Source: Candidatus Avimonas narfae (lineage in GTDB: Bacteria; Bacillota; Clostridia; Oscillospirales; Acutalibacteraceae). Taken from it: 64,000 nucleotides of DNA. The notes below the pieces were generated by a model. It made no database searches. It worked only from the letters and a program-made list of their open reading frames with translations, and was not told the DNA's origin. Below, in pieces: positions 16,232 to 24,799 of this stretch. Location of the stretch: NCBI GenBank assembly GCA_904395335.1, contig CAJFNR010000025.1:1-64000 (forward strand), in the 5' to 3' direction. Within the stretch, counting starts at the first letter, position 1. Each line of letters opens with the position of its first letter. Both the position numbers and the translations under genes were made by a program.

Positions 16232-17592
16232 TGGCGGACCGGGCTGGCAACGGAAATCCCCGCCGCGCGGCGGTGGAGGCGCTGCTGCATGTGCACCGGG
16301 ATGGCGGATATTCCCATATCGTATGGGAAAACGCGTTGGAAACGGATCATCTGACGGCGGCAGATCGGGCGCTGGCCTCCCGAATTTTCTGGGGCGTCAT
16401 CGAGCGGCGGCTGACCCTGGATTATCTCATGGACTGTTATTCCAGGGTGCCGGTGAAAAAGCTACAGCCAGCGGTTCGGGAAATTTTGCGCACCGGCCTG
16501 TATCAGTTGCTGTTTATGGAACGGATTCCTGCTTCGGCAGCCGTGAACGAGTCGGTCAAGATGACTCGGTCTATGAAGGTGGGACAGGCCTCTGGCTTTG
16601 TCAACGTCGTGTTGAGAGCGGTGTCCCGCCAGGGGATGTCCCGAATCGAGGCACTGCCGGAGGGGGACGAAAAAACCGAGTTGCTGTATTCCTGCCCCCG
16701 GGAGTTGACAGCTTTCTGGCAACGGGCCTACGGAGTGGAACAGGCCTTGGCGCTCACTCAGGACATCAACCGGGAACCAATAGCCTTTTTCCGGGTGGAC
16801 CTGCTGCATTTCACACAGGAGCGGTGGGAGGATGAGCTGAACCGTTTGAACATTGATCACCGTTGGGAGGACGGCCTGCCGGGATGCCTGTGCGTTTCCC
16901 GGCCTCAGGAGCTGAGAGGGCTGGAACCGCCCTTCCGTCAGGCGTATTACGCCCAGGACAAAGCCTCCCAGTGGTGCTGTGCCGCATTGAATGTCCTCCC
17001 GGGGGAACAGGTGGCAGATGTATGCGCGGCGCCGGGAGGGAAAAGCCTGACCATTGCCCAATCCATGCACAATGAGGGGTTGCTGATCAGCGGGGATATC
17101 CATGAGCACAAATGCCGGATTCTGAGGCAGCGGCTTCAGGAGTTCGGTATCACGATTTCCCAGGTGGTCTGCCGGGATGCGTCGGCTCCCTGTGAGGATG
17201 TGTGGAAAGGATCTTTCCATCGGGTGCTCTGCGATGTGCCCTGCTCCGGTCTGGGAGTGATTGGCCGCAAGCCAGAGATCCGGTACCGCTGGCGGGAAGA
17301 GGTGGACAGTCTTCCAGCTTTACAGCTAAAAATATTGGAGCAGGGTGCGGAAATGGTGCGTCCCGGGGGAGTTTTGCAGTATTCCACCTGCACGCTCAAC
17401 CCGGCGGAAAACGAAGGGGTGGCGGAACGGTTTCTGTCCGCCCACCCCGAATACAGTCCCCGGCTGTTGCCAGCGGCTTTGCAACCGCTGTTTGATGTGG
17501 CGGAAAGAGAACCGTCGCATCACGTGACGCTGTTTCCATCGGTGCATGACTGTGACGGCTTTTTTATCGCCTCCTTTCAAAAAAGGAATTAG
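16231..17592 (+). CDS. rsmB: 16S rRNA (cytosine-967-C5)-methyltransferase RsmB/Sun
   Basis: A 453-residue m5C methyltransferase for 16S rRNA. An N-terminal NusB-like RNA-binding domain spans about 1-140, followed by the SAM-binding site DVCAAPGGKS, the motif CDVPCSGLGV and the catalytic-Cys motif YSTCTLNPAENE. Length is normal. The translational overlap with yugP and the 8-nt gap to rlmN place it in the same transcript. Confidence 0.95.
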   Translation: MADRAGNGNPRRAAVEALLHVHRDGGYSHIVWENALETDHLTAADRALASRIFWGVIERRLTLDYLMDCYSRVPVKKLQPAVREILRTGLYQLLFMERIPASAAVNESVKMTRSMKVGQASGFVNVVLRAVSRQGMSRIEALPEGDEKTELLYSCPRELTAFWQRAYGVEQALALTQDINREPIAFFRVDLLHFTQERWEDELNRLNIDHRWEDGLPGCLCVSRPQELRGLEPPFRQAYYAQDKASQWCCAALNVLPGEQVADVCAAPGGKSLTIAQSMHNEGLLISGDIHEHKCRILRQRLQEFGITISQVVCRDASAPCEDVWKGSFHRVLCDVPCSGLGVIGRKPEIRYRWREEVDSLPALQLKILEQGAEMVRPGGVLQYSTCTLNPAENEGVAERFLSAHPEYSPRLLPAALQPLFDVAEREPSHHVTLFPSVHDCDGFFIASFQKRN

Positions 17593-17600
17593 GGAAGTTT

Positions 17601-18659
17601 ATGGCTTTACAGATGGAAAACTTGAAAAGAGATATGCGCTCCCTGACAGCGGAGGAATGGAAAGCGTTCGCTGAATCCAGGGGATGGCCCGCTTTCCGCG
17701 GCGCCCAGATCCGGCAGTGGCTGGAGAAGGGAGTTCTGGATTCCGACAAAATGACCAATCTTCCGCAGTCCATTCGGGAGGAGCTCCGCAAAACTTTCGA
17801 TGTTTTCGGGGTAAATATTGAAAAAAAGCTTGTATCTCAGGTGGATAATACTGTAAAATATCTTTATGCCCTGCGGGACGGGGAGACAGTGGAGTCGGTG
17901 CTCATGCAGTACCGCCACGGTTGGTCCCAGTGCCTCTCCACTCAGGTTGGGTGTAAGATGGGCTGTGTATTCTGCGCGACGGGGATGGGCGGCTTTGTCC
18001 GTAACCTGACCGCTTCGGAAATGCTGGCTCAGGTGGAGGCAGCGCAGGAAGACAACGGTATCCGCGTGTCCTCAGTGGTGCTGATGGGCATGGGGGAGCC
18101 GCTGGAAAACTTTGATGAGGTGCTCCGCTTTGTGACGGAACTGGCTTCGCCGGGAGGCGTGCAGATCGGGATGCGCCACATTTCGCTTTCCACCTGCGGT
18201 CTGGTGGACGGTATTTACCGGCTGATGGAGCATAACCTGCAGCTGACGCTGTCCGTATCGTTGCATGCGCCCAATGATGAGCTGCGTTCACGCCTGATGC
18301 CAGTGAACCGGCGCTGGCCGCTTCCCGAGCTGATGAAAGCCTGCCGCGAGTATTTCCGTGTGACAGGGCGGCGCATCTCGTATGAATATGCCATGATCGA
18401 CGGTGTCAACGACACCGATGCCTGTGCCGATCAGCTGGCAGCCCTCTTGTCAGGGACGGTCAGTCATGTCAATCTGATTCCAGCCAACCATGTGGCCGGC
18501 TCCCCACTGCAGCGCAGTTCTGCGCGGCGGCTTCGGGAGTTTCAGAATCGGTTGGCCAAGCAGGGAATCAACGTCACTGTCCGCCGGACCCTAGGGGCGG
18601 ACATCAATGCCTCTTGCGGTCAGCTGAGGCGGAAGGAACAGCAGGGAAAGATGGTCTGA
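17601..18659 (+). CDS. rlmN: Dual-specificity 23S rRNA/tRNA methyltransferase RlmN
   Basis: A 352-residue radical SAM enzyme that makes 2-methyladenosine in 23S rRNA (A2503) and some tRNAs. The radical SAM cluster motif is CKMGCVFCATG (CxxxCxxC). The second catalytic Cys sits in the C-terminal motif GADINASCGQLR. No truncation is visible. It belongs to the rsmB-rlmN-prpC-prkC series. Confidence 0.96.
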   Translation: MALQMENLKRDMRSLTAEEWKAFAESRGWPAFRGAQIRQWLEKGVLDSDKMTNLPQSIREELRKTFDVFGVNIEKKLVSQVDNTVKYLYALRDGETVESVLMQYRHGWSQCLSTQVGCKMGCVFCATGMGGFVRNLTASEMLAQVEAAQEDNGIRVSSVVLMGMGEPLENFDEVLRFVTELASPGGVQIGMRHISLSTCGLVDGIYRLMEHNLQLTLSVSLHAPNDELRSRLMPVNRRWPLPELMKACREYFRVTGRRISYEYAMIDGVNDTDACADQLAALLSGTVSHVNLIPANHVAGSPLQRSSARRLREFQNRLAKQGINVTVRRTLGADINASCGQLRRKEQQGKMV

Positions 18660-18698
18660 CAGCCGGGCGCCTGCCCGCGTTGAAAGGGGGAAATACCT

Positions 18699-19427
18699 AT
18701 GAAGGCCTTTGGCAGAACGGATACCGGCCGGGTGCGTTCTTCCAATCAGGATGCGTTTGTATCCGGCTATCTGCCGGGAGGAGGCGTGTTTGCCGTAGTA
18801 TGCGACGGAATGGGCGGCGCCAGTGGCGGAAATGTGGCCAGTGCTCTGGGCATCAAGGTGATTTCCGATCGTTTGTTAGAAGTGTACCGGGAAAATATGC
18901 CGGCAAATTCCATCCACAATTTGCTGGAGAGCGCCATTGCGGCGGCCAATGTGGAGATTTTCGATACCGCCATGGCGGACAATGATCTTCGGGGAATGGG
19001 AACCACCGTGGTGGCCGTGCTCATCACCGAAGGCAAGGTGCATATAGCCCATGTGGGCGACAGCCGGGCTTATCTGCTGACGGAGGACAGGATGGAACAG
19101 ATCACACGAGACCATTCCATCGTCCAGTCCATGGTGGAAAAAGGGCAGTTGACCCCCGATGAGGCCAAGAACCACCCCCGCAAACATTTCATAACCCGCG
19201 CTTTGGGCGTGGAAGAAGCGGTGGAATGCGATTACAATGAGTTTTCCTTCCCGGAAGAGGGGATTCTGCTTCTTTGTACCGACGGCCTGACCAACATGGT
19301 GGAGACCGATGAGATAGAACGACTGGTGCGCGCCGGTGAACGGGAGGACATTCCCGCCCGTTTGATCAACGCGGCCAATATGGCCGGAGGCAGCGATAAC
19401 ATAACCGTTGTTGTAGTGACGCAATAA
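18699..19427 (+). CDS. prpC: PP2C-type Ser/Thr protein phosphatase
   Basis: A 242-residue Mn/Mg-dependent phosphatase that reverses PrkC phosphorylation. Motifs include DTGRVRSSNQDAF, CDGMGGASGG with metal-binding Asp, HVGDSRAYLL and CTDGLTNMVE. GAAAGGGGG is upstream of ATG 18699. It is paired with the kinase gene 24 nt downstream, as in most Firmicutes. Confidence 0.96.
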   Translation: MKAFGRTDTGRVRSSNQDAFVSGYLPGGGVFAVVCDGMGGASGGNVASALGIKVISDRLLEVYRENMPANSIHNLLESAIAAANVEIFDTAMADNDLRGMGTTVVAVLITEGKVHIAHVGDSRAYLLTEDRMEQITRDHSIVQSMVEKGQLTPDEAKNHPRKHFITRALGVEEAVECDYNEFSFPEEGILLLCTDGLTNMVETDEIERLVRAGEREDIPARLINAANMAGGSDNITVVVVTQ

Positions 19428-19451
19428 GCGATTCAGGAGTGATGGGATTTC

Positions 19452-21506
19452 ATGGATAAGTATATTGGAAAGCGCTTGGATGGTCGGTACGAGATCAAGG
19501 AATTGATTGGCGTCGGCGGAATGGCTTATGTTTACAAGGCCTATGACAACATCGACGACCGTACCGTGGCCGTCAAAATATTGAAGGACGAATTTCTGGC
19601 CAACGAGGAGTTCACCCGCCGGTTCAAGAACGAGTCCAAGGCGATTGCCATCTTGTCCCACCCCAATATCGTCAAGGTGTATGACGTCAGCTTCGGCGAG
19701 CGGCTGCAGTATATCGTCATGGAATACATCGACGGCATCACACTTAAGGAATATATCGATCAGCAAAAGGACATCAAGTGGAAGGAAGCGGTGCATTTCA
19801 CCGTGCAGATCCTCCGTGCCCTGCAGCACGCTCACGACAAGGGGATCGTTCACCGGGATATCAAGCCGCAGAACATTATGCTGCTGGCCGACGGCACGAT
19901 CAAGGTGACAGATTTCGGCATCGCGCGCTTCTCCCGCACGGATATCCGGGCTACCAGCAACCAGGCCAAAGCCATCGGGTCGGTTCATTATATCAGCCCG
20001 GAACAGGCTCGCGGCGAAATTACGGACGAAAAGGCCGATATTTATTCAGTGGGGGTCATGCTGTATGAGATGCTGACCGGCCGCCTGCCTTTTGAGGCGG
20101 ACAATGCGGTTTCCGTGGCCATCATGCAGCTGCAGTCGGAGCCCAAGCTCCCCCGCGAGATCAATCCGCAGATTCCGGAAGGCCTGGAAGAGATCACCAT
20201 GAAGGCTATGCAGAAGGATCCGGCCAAGCGGTATCAGTCGGCGGCGGAGATGCTGTACGATATCGATGAATTCAAGCGCAATCCCAGCATCCATTTTGAA
20301 TATAAGTATTTTGTCGATGAAACGCCTACCCGCTTTGTGGAGGCCATCACCCGGGTCAAGGGGGAATCGCCGGAGGAGGAAGAGGCCCCTGAGGAAGAGG
20401 CTGTCAAGAAAAAGGGGCCTCCCGTGATTCCAATTTTGGCGGCGGTTGCCGGTGCCTTTGTATTGGTGGCGCTGTTGCTGGCCGGCGTGGTCTTTATGCT
20501 GGGGGTAGTCGGACCCGAAAGCCAAAAAGACGAGTACTATGTTCCCAACCTCGTGGGCCGAAACTATGAGCAGGAAATCGCCAATAATCAGGAATACATC
20601 GATAACCTTAGCTTCAACGTGGAATATGTTAACAGCGATGAGGTGGCGGAAGGATTGGTCATCAGCCAGGATCCCAAGGAGCAGATGGTCAAGGTGAAAT
20701 CGGTTGTTAAACTGGAGGTCAGCAGTGGCCCCAGAGAGATTGAAATTCCTCAGATTTCGGAAAACGAACATCGGGAAACGGTTCGAGATAAACTGGAAAA
20801 AGCAGGCTTTACCAACATTCGAGAGGTCAGGCAGTCCAGTGATACCGTCGCAGCGGACAATGTGATCAAAACCAGCCCCGCTTATCCGGACAAAGTGTCT
20901 AAGGACGAAGTGATCACCATTTTTGTCAGCACCGGCAAAGAACAGGTGCCGGATGTCACCGTGCTCAACATGAAGGGCGTGGATGTGGCAACAGCGGTAA
21001 AGCAGCTGACGGATTTGGGGCTGACAGTGGACAGCGAATACACCTATGTCAACAGCAACACGTATACCAGCCGGGGAGTTGTGGTGGATCAGTCTCCCGC
21101 AGGGGAAACCTCCGTCAGTCCGGGAACGGAAGTAAAACTGACCCTCAGTTCCGGTTATAGGGATCTCACCATTCCTCTGGCGCTGCCCATGGAAGCGACC
21201 ACTGGCGTGGATATCCAGGTGTATGTGGACGGTACGCTGGATCAGGAGTTGTCCAAGACCGGCTTGTTGCCCAGCGATGTTAAGACGCTTAATCTGGAGA
21301 TCAAGGATGTCCAGAAAGCGGAATATTCCGTTACCGTACAGATTTCTCCAACAGGGGCCAACCGGTATGCCAGCTTTGCTTCCTATAGGGTGAACGGCAA
21401 CACGGGAGAGATTATCGACGGGACGGTTTACCCGTATGAGGATCCTTATTCAACCACAAGAGAGCCCACAACGACCACCAGACCGAATGACCGGGAAGAC
21501 GACTGA
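19452..21506 (+). CDS. prkC: PASTA-domain Ser/Thr kinase PrkC/PknB
   Basis: A 684-residue transmembrane eukaryote-like kinase that senses cell wall fragments and controls growth and spore germination in relatives. The kinase domain (about 10-270) has GVGGMAYVYKA, VAVKILK, HRDIKPQN, DFGIARFS and SPEQARGE. One membrane helix lies near residues 327-352, followed by three PASTA-type repeats to about 570. A further Thr/Ser-rich extracellular segment ends in TTREPTTTTRP, perhaps a wall-spanning tail. Expected partner: PrpC upstream. Confidence 0.96.
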   Translation: MDKYIGKRLDGRYEIKELIGVGGMAYVYKAYDNIDDRTVAVKILKDEFLANEEFTRRFKNESKAIAILSHPNIVKVYDVSFGERLQYIVMEYIDGITLKEYIDQQKDIKWKEAVHFTVQILRALQHAHDKGIVHRDIKPQNIMLLADGTIKVTDFGIARFSRTDIRATSNQAKAIGSVHYISPEQARGEITDEKADIYSVGVMLYEMLTGRLPFEADNAVSVAIMQLQSEPKLPREINPQIPEGLEEITMKAMQKDPAKRYQSAAEMLYDIDEFKRNPSIHFEYKYFVDETPTRFVEAITRVKGESPEEEEAPEEEAVKKKGPPVIPILAAVAGAFVLVALLLAGVVFMLGVVGPESQKDEYYVPNLVGRNYEQEIANNQEYIDNLSFNVEYVNSDEVAEGLVISQDPKEQMVKVKSVVKLEVSSGPREIEIPQISENEHRETVRDKLEKAGFTNIREVRQSSDTVAADNVIKTSPAYPDKVSKDEVITIFVSTGKEQVPDVTVLNMKGVDVATAVKQLTDLGLTVDSEYTYVNSNTYTSRGVVVDQSPAGETSVSPGTEVKLTLSSGYRDLTIPLALPMEATTGVDIQVYVDGTLDQELSKTGLLPSDVKTLNLEIKDVQKAEYSVTVQISPTGANRYASFASYRVNGNTGEIIDGTVYPYEDPYSTTREPTTTTRPNDREDD

Positions 21507-21530
21507 CTTTCCGGGTTTCAGGAGGGAAGT

Positions 21531-22418
21531 ATGGCAGAGAATATCACAGGATTGATTTTGCAGGGTATCAGCGGCTTCTATTTGGTAGAAGCCGCTGATA
21601 CCGTTATGGAGTGCCGTGCACGGGGGCTTTTCCGTAAGGAAGGGATTACGCCGCTGGCGGGGGATCAGGTCACAGTGTACTGCGACGGGGACAGCGCCAC
21701 CATCATGGAGATTCTGCCTCGCAGGAATTCTTTGATACGTCCGCCGGTGGCCAATGTGGACGTACTGGCCCTGGTGGTCTCCCTGGCGGCACCAGCGCCC
21801 AATCTTCTGATTCTGGACCGCATGATTGCCGTCGCGGAACACAAGGAGATTGAGCCGGTTATCATCCTGAACAAAACAGATCTGGCGGATCCCGTTCCAT
21901 TGGAAACGCTGTATCGGCAGGCGGGCTTTCCGGTGTACAGTGTCTGTGCCAAAACCGGGAGTGGGGTGGATTTGCTCCAGTCTTGTCTATCCGGTAAGGT
22001 GGTAGTCTTTACAGGAAACTCCGGGGCGGGAAAATCCAGCCTGCTCAACCGAATGGCTCCGGAGTTGAATTTGGCTACAGGGGATATCAGCCGCAAACTG
22101 GGACGCGGACGGCATACCACCCGCAGTGCCACCCTGTACCACATGCCTTGCGGCGGATACTGGGCGGATACGCCGGGTTTTTCGTCGTTGGATACCACCC
22201 GAGCGGAGCCCATTCGCAAAGAAGAGCTGGCGGAATGTTTTCGGGATTTTACCCCTTACATAGGCCGCTGCCGCTACGCTTCCTGCACCCATACGAAGGA
22301 AGAGGGATGTGCAGTACGGGAGGCGGTGGCGGAGGGAAAGATCGCCGCTTCCCGTCAGGAAAATTATGCAGTCATGTATGAGGAAGCCAAACAGATCCGG
22401 GAGTGGGAACGAGGATGA
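21531..22418 (+). CDS. rsgA: Ribosome small subunit-dependent GTPase RsgA
   Basis: A 295-residue circularly permuted GTPase that helps 30S maturation. An OB fold (1-70) precedes G4 LNKTDLAD, G1 GNSGAGKSSLLN and G3 ADTPGFSS, and the C-terminal zinc knuckle CRYASCTHTKEEGC. Typical length. In many Firmicutes rpe follows rsgA; here thiN follows directly with a 4-nt ATGA overlap. Confidence 0.96.
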   Translation: MAENITGLILQGISGFYLVEAADTVMECRARGLFRKEGITPLAGDQVTVYCDGDSATIMEILPRRNSLIRPPVANVDVLALVVSLAAPAPNLLILDRMIAVAEHKEIEPVIILNKTDLADPVPLETLYRQAGFPVYSVCAKTGSGVDLLQSCLSGKVVVFTGNSGAGKSSLLNRMAPELNLATGDISRKLGRGRHTTRSATLYHMPCGGYWADTPGFSSLDTTRAEPIRKEELAECFRDFTPYIGRCRYASCTHTKEEGCAVREAVAEGKIAASRQENYAVMYEEAKQIREWERG

Positions 22419-23047
22419 GAAGATGTGTGATTTTAGCGGCCGGTCCGGTGGAGGAACCGGCGCTTTTGCTACCGCTGCTGCGGGAGGATGATTGGATTGT
22501 GGCCGCAGACGGCGGCGTCTGTCTGGCCGAAAAATTGGGTGTCCGTCCGGATCTGATCGTGGCGGATTTTGACTCAGGCAGTCGGGAGGAGGCGGAGCGC
22601 CTTGGAGTCCGGCTGCATACCCTGCCTCAGGAGAAGGATACCACCGATACCCAGGAAGCGGCGGCAGAGGCGTTTGAGCTGGGGTATCGCTCGTTTCTGC
22701 TTCTCGGCTGTACCGGAGGCAGGCTGGATCATATGATGGGGGCGCTGTGTGTCATGCAGTGGATCGCTCGGCGGGGGGGACATGCGGTGCTGGCGGATGA
22801 ACACAACCGTTTGATGCTTGTCGGTCCCGGAGAATGGGAAATTGCTCCTCATCCGGGCTGGAAACTGTCTTTATTGGCCTACGGAGGGCCGGTTTCCGGT
22901 GTGACGCTCCGTCAGGTGCGCTATCCGCTGACCGAAGCGACACTTACCACGGATAATCCTATCGGCGTCAGCAATGAATTTGAAGAAAAGCCGGCAAAAA
23001 TCCGATTCCGTTCCGGTTTTCTCCAGATTTTTTTATCGCGGGATTGA
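22415..23047 (+). CDS. thiN: Thiamine diphosphokinase
   Basis: A 210-residue kinase converting thiamine to thiamine diphosphate. Motifs include VAADGGVCLAEKLG, LIVADFDSG, EKDTTDTQEA and GCTGGRLDHMMG, all matching the TPK family. ATG 22415 overlaps the rsgA stop (ATGA) and is preferred over GTG 22403. No thiamine riboswitch was seen, consistent with salvage or housekeeping expression from the operon. Confidence 0.95.
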   Translation: MRRCVILAAGPVEEPALLLPLLREDDWIVAADGGVCLAEKLGVRPDLIVADFDSGSREEAERLGVRLHTLPQEKDTTDTQEAAAEAFELGYRSFLLLGCTGGRLDHMMGALCVMQWIARRGGHAVLADEHNRLMLVGPGEWEIAPHPGWKLSLLAYGGPVSGVTLRQVRYPLTEATLTTDNPIGVSNEFEEKPAKIRFRSGFLQIFLSRD

Positions 23048-23129
23048 CACCTCTTCTCCTGTCCGGTCATATGCTGTATTGAACACGGAAACGCCCGTGG
23101 GATATCGTGCATAAGGACGGTGTTGAGGG

Positions 23130-23273
23130 ATGAGACGCGGAAATCCGGGAATGTGCTTTGCCGCCTTCGGGGCGGGTATGCTGACGGCCTTTTTATGTCC
23201 GACAAAGCTTATGCTGATTATCGTGGCGGCGGTTCTGGTGCTCATGGGGCTATGTCTGATACGAAATCGTTAG
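23130..23273 (+). CDS. 47-residue putative single-span membrane protein
   Basis: A short frame, ATG 23130 to TAG 23273, reading MRRGNPGMCFAAFGAGMLTA and continuing into a second hydrophobic stretch (LMLIIVAAVLVLMGLCLI) with a basic RNR end. It resembles a two-helix hairpin or long single-span peptide. A GAGGG element sits a few bases upstream of the ATG. Its position between thiN and spoVM, 14 nt before spoVM, suggests co-transcription. I do not recognise the family. A longer reading frame in another phase also covers this region and is considered spurious. Confidence 0.6.
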   Translation: MRRGNPGMCFAAFGAGMLTAFLCPTKLMLIIVAAVLVLMGLCLIRNR

Positions 23274-23287
23274 GGAGGTCGGTCGCG

Positions 23288-23377
23288 TTGAAAATTGTCA
23301 CTGTGAAGAGTCCGAAGCTGTTCGCGGGATTTCTCCGCCGTTTGTTTGGTATCAAAAAGGAAAGTTACATAGATTAG
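23288..23377 (+). CDS. spoVM: SpoVM, spore coat anchoring peptide
   Basis: A 29-residue amphipathic peptide starting at TTG 23288 and reading MKIVTVKSPKLFAGFLRRLF followed by GIKKESYID. It aligns along its length with Bacillus SpoVM (26 residues): basic-hydrophobic start, PK at residues 9-10, a mid Gly, an Arg-rich helix and a second Gly. SpoVM recognises the convex forespore membrane and recruits SpoIVA. The ribosome site AGGGAGG (23272-23278) lies 9 nt upstream. Its place after rsgA-thiN matches Bacillus gene order. Confidence 0.88.
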   Translation: MKIVTVKSPKLFAGFLRRLFGIKKESYID

Positions 23378-23425
23378 AAGAAAAAGAAAGATATCAGGCC
23401 AGAAACGGTCTTTTGTCTTTACGAG

Positions 23426-23479
23426 GAAAAAACGCGCCTTCCGTGTTCCCTTTACAAGGGAATGGAAGACGCGTTTTTT
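23426..23479. terminator. Bidirectional terminator between spoVM and the convergent carboxypeptidase
   Basis: An imperfect long hairpin: AAAAACGCG, CTTCC and TTCCC pair with GGGAA, GGAAG and CGCGTTTTTT around a TTTACAA loop. A and T tracts flank it on both sides, so it can serve both strands. Confidence 0.8.
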
Positions 23480-23550
23480 CATGGAGCGTTATATAGGGGA
23501 CGCATTATAACTTCGCACAATATCGTTGGGACTGCCGACACTGTAAAAGA

Positions 23551-24591
23551 CTACTTTTCTGTCAGATAAGAAAAGCCGGCGTCAAAAAGAGCAATGGAGT
23601 TGGTCCATCGGTCATTGGGTTCAGGGGAATTCATGGTGATAGCGATCAGCTCCACACCGTCCTTCTGTGCGGAAGCCGCCAGACAGTAGCCTGCCTCATC
23701 GGTAAAGCCGGTTTTCAGTCCGTTGGCGTAAGGGTAATAGAAACTGCTGCTCACTTTGATGAGGGAATTGCTGTTCTGCCAGGCGGGGGCCGCTTCGCCG
23801 CTCACCAGTAAGTCACTGGCGGCGGGTTTGGAAACGGTCAACCGGATATTGGGGAAGGTGAGGGCGTAACGGGAGATCAGCGCCATATCCATCGCTGTTG
23901 TATAATGGTTATCATCATGGAATCCGTCGGGATTGGCGAAATGGGTATTGACCGCGCCGATTTCCTGAGCCGTGTCATTCATCAGGTCGCAGAAATACGA
24001 TACGGCGGCGGTATCGTCCAGAGATTCGTCCCCGGAAGCGAGGCGACCGACCCGCGCAGCAATCACATAGGCGGCATCGTTTCCGGAGGGAAGCAGCAGG
24101 GCATCCAGCATGGCGGAGAAATTAAGCTGCTGCCCCTGCTCCAAGTGGGCCAAACTGGAACCGAACTGGACCAGGGAAATTTCACTGCCGACAGTGAATA
24201 CTGTATCGGAGGAACAGTAGCGGGAGGCGACGGCGGCAGTCATCAATTTGGTCAGACTGGCGGGATAGCACCGGCTGTCCGCATTGACGCTGTACAGCAC
24301 TGTGTTGTGGGTGCTATCGAACAATACGACACCCGAGGCGGTAATGGCGCTGCTCACCGGAATATTGTCCACCGTGCCGATTGTTGTAGCGGTGGTTGTG
24401 GTGGGAGCTTCTGCTGTTGTGGTGACGGCATCAGACGGGGAGGTAACTTGAGAACCTCCGCCGTCCTCTGACTGTGGTCTGGTAAAATGATAAATTAAGA
24501 ACAGTACGGCGAAAAGAACAAGGACCGATGCCAGAATCGGCAACAAACACCCTTTTTTCTTTGTCTTCTTCTGTGTACGTCTGCCGGCCAT
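23551..24591 (-). CDS. Membrane-anchored D-alanyl-D-alanine carboxypeptidase (S11)
   Basis: A 346-residue PBP5-type carboxypeptidase. A basic N-terminus (RRTQKKTKKKG) precedes one membrane helix (about 15-35), then a Thr-rich linker (TTTAEAPTTTTATTIG) and the catalytic domain. The active-site motifs are SLTK (PASLTKLMTA), SGN (LPSGNDAAYV) and KTG (LKTGFTDEAG). Unlike the gene at 3.4 kb it has an N-terminal anchor and lacks the C-terminal beta domain and amphipathic helix. It is therefore a structurally different paralogue. It lies downstream of spoIID on the same strand with a terminator between. Confidence 0.92.
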   Translation of the reverse strand: MAGRRTQKKTKKKGCLLPILASVLVLFAVLFLIYHFTRPQSEDGGGSQVTSPSDAVTTTAEAPTTTTATTIGTVDNIPVSSAITASGVVLFDSTHNTVLYSVNADSRCYPASLTKLMTAAVASRYCSSDTVFTVGSEISLVQFGSSLAHLEQGQQLNFSAMLDALLLPSGNDAAYVIAARVGRLASGDESLDDTAAVSYFCDLMNDTAQEIGAVNTHFANPDGFHDDNHYTTAMDMALISRYALTFPNIRLTVSKPAASDLLVSGEAAPAWQNSNSLIKVSSSFYYPYANGLKTGFTDEAGYCLAASAQKDGVELIAITMNSPEPNDRWTNSIALFDAGFSYLTEK

Positions 24592-24680
24592 GTCAACCTT
24601 CCTTTAGCGTAATGATTCGAAAAGAGCCCATTTCTTTATTTTTACCATACGAATGAAAAATCCATTGGGAAAGGAAAAAC

Positions 24681-24714
24681 GAAAAGAGCCCCTGGCTCAA
24701 AAGAGCTCAGGGGC
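24681..24714 (-). terminator. Terminator of spoIID (minus strand)
   Basis: On the minus strand, GCCCCTG and CAGGGGC enclose an inner GCTC-TTTT-GAGC hairpin and are followed by a TCTTTT tract. Confidence 0.8.
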
Positions 24715-24799
24715 CATTATACTCTAAAATACCGCCAACGGCAACGATTTCTTACAGAAAAATTGGATACCAGCCATTTCTTTCCATATGACAATGCTG

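Noticed and set aside
23120-23287. Long frame fused in phase to spoVM
   Set aside because: Overlaps the 47-codon gene in another frame; SpoVM homology and the ribosome site start at 23288.
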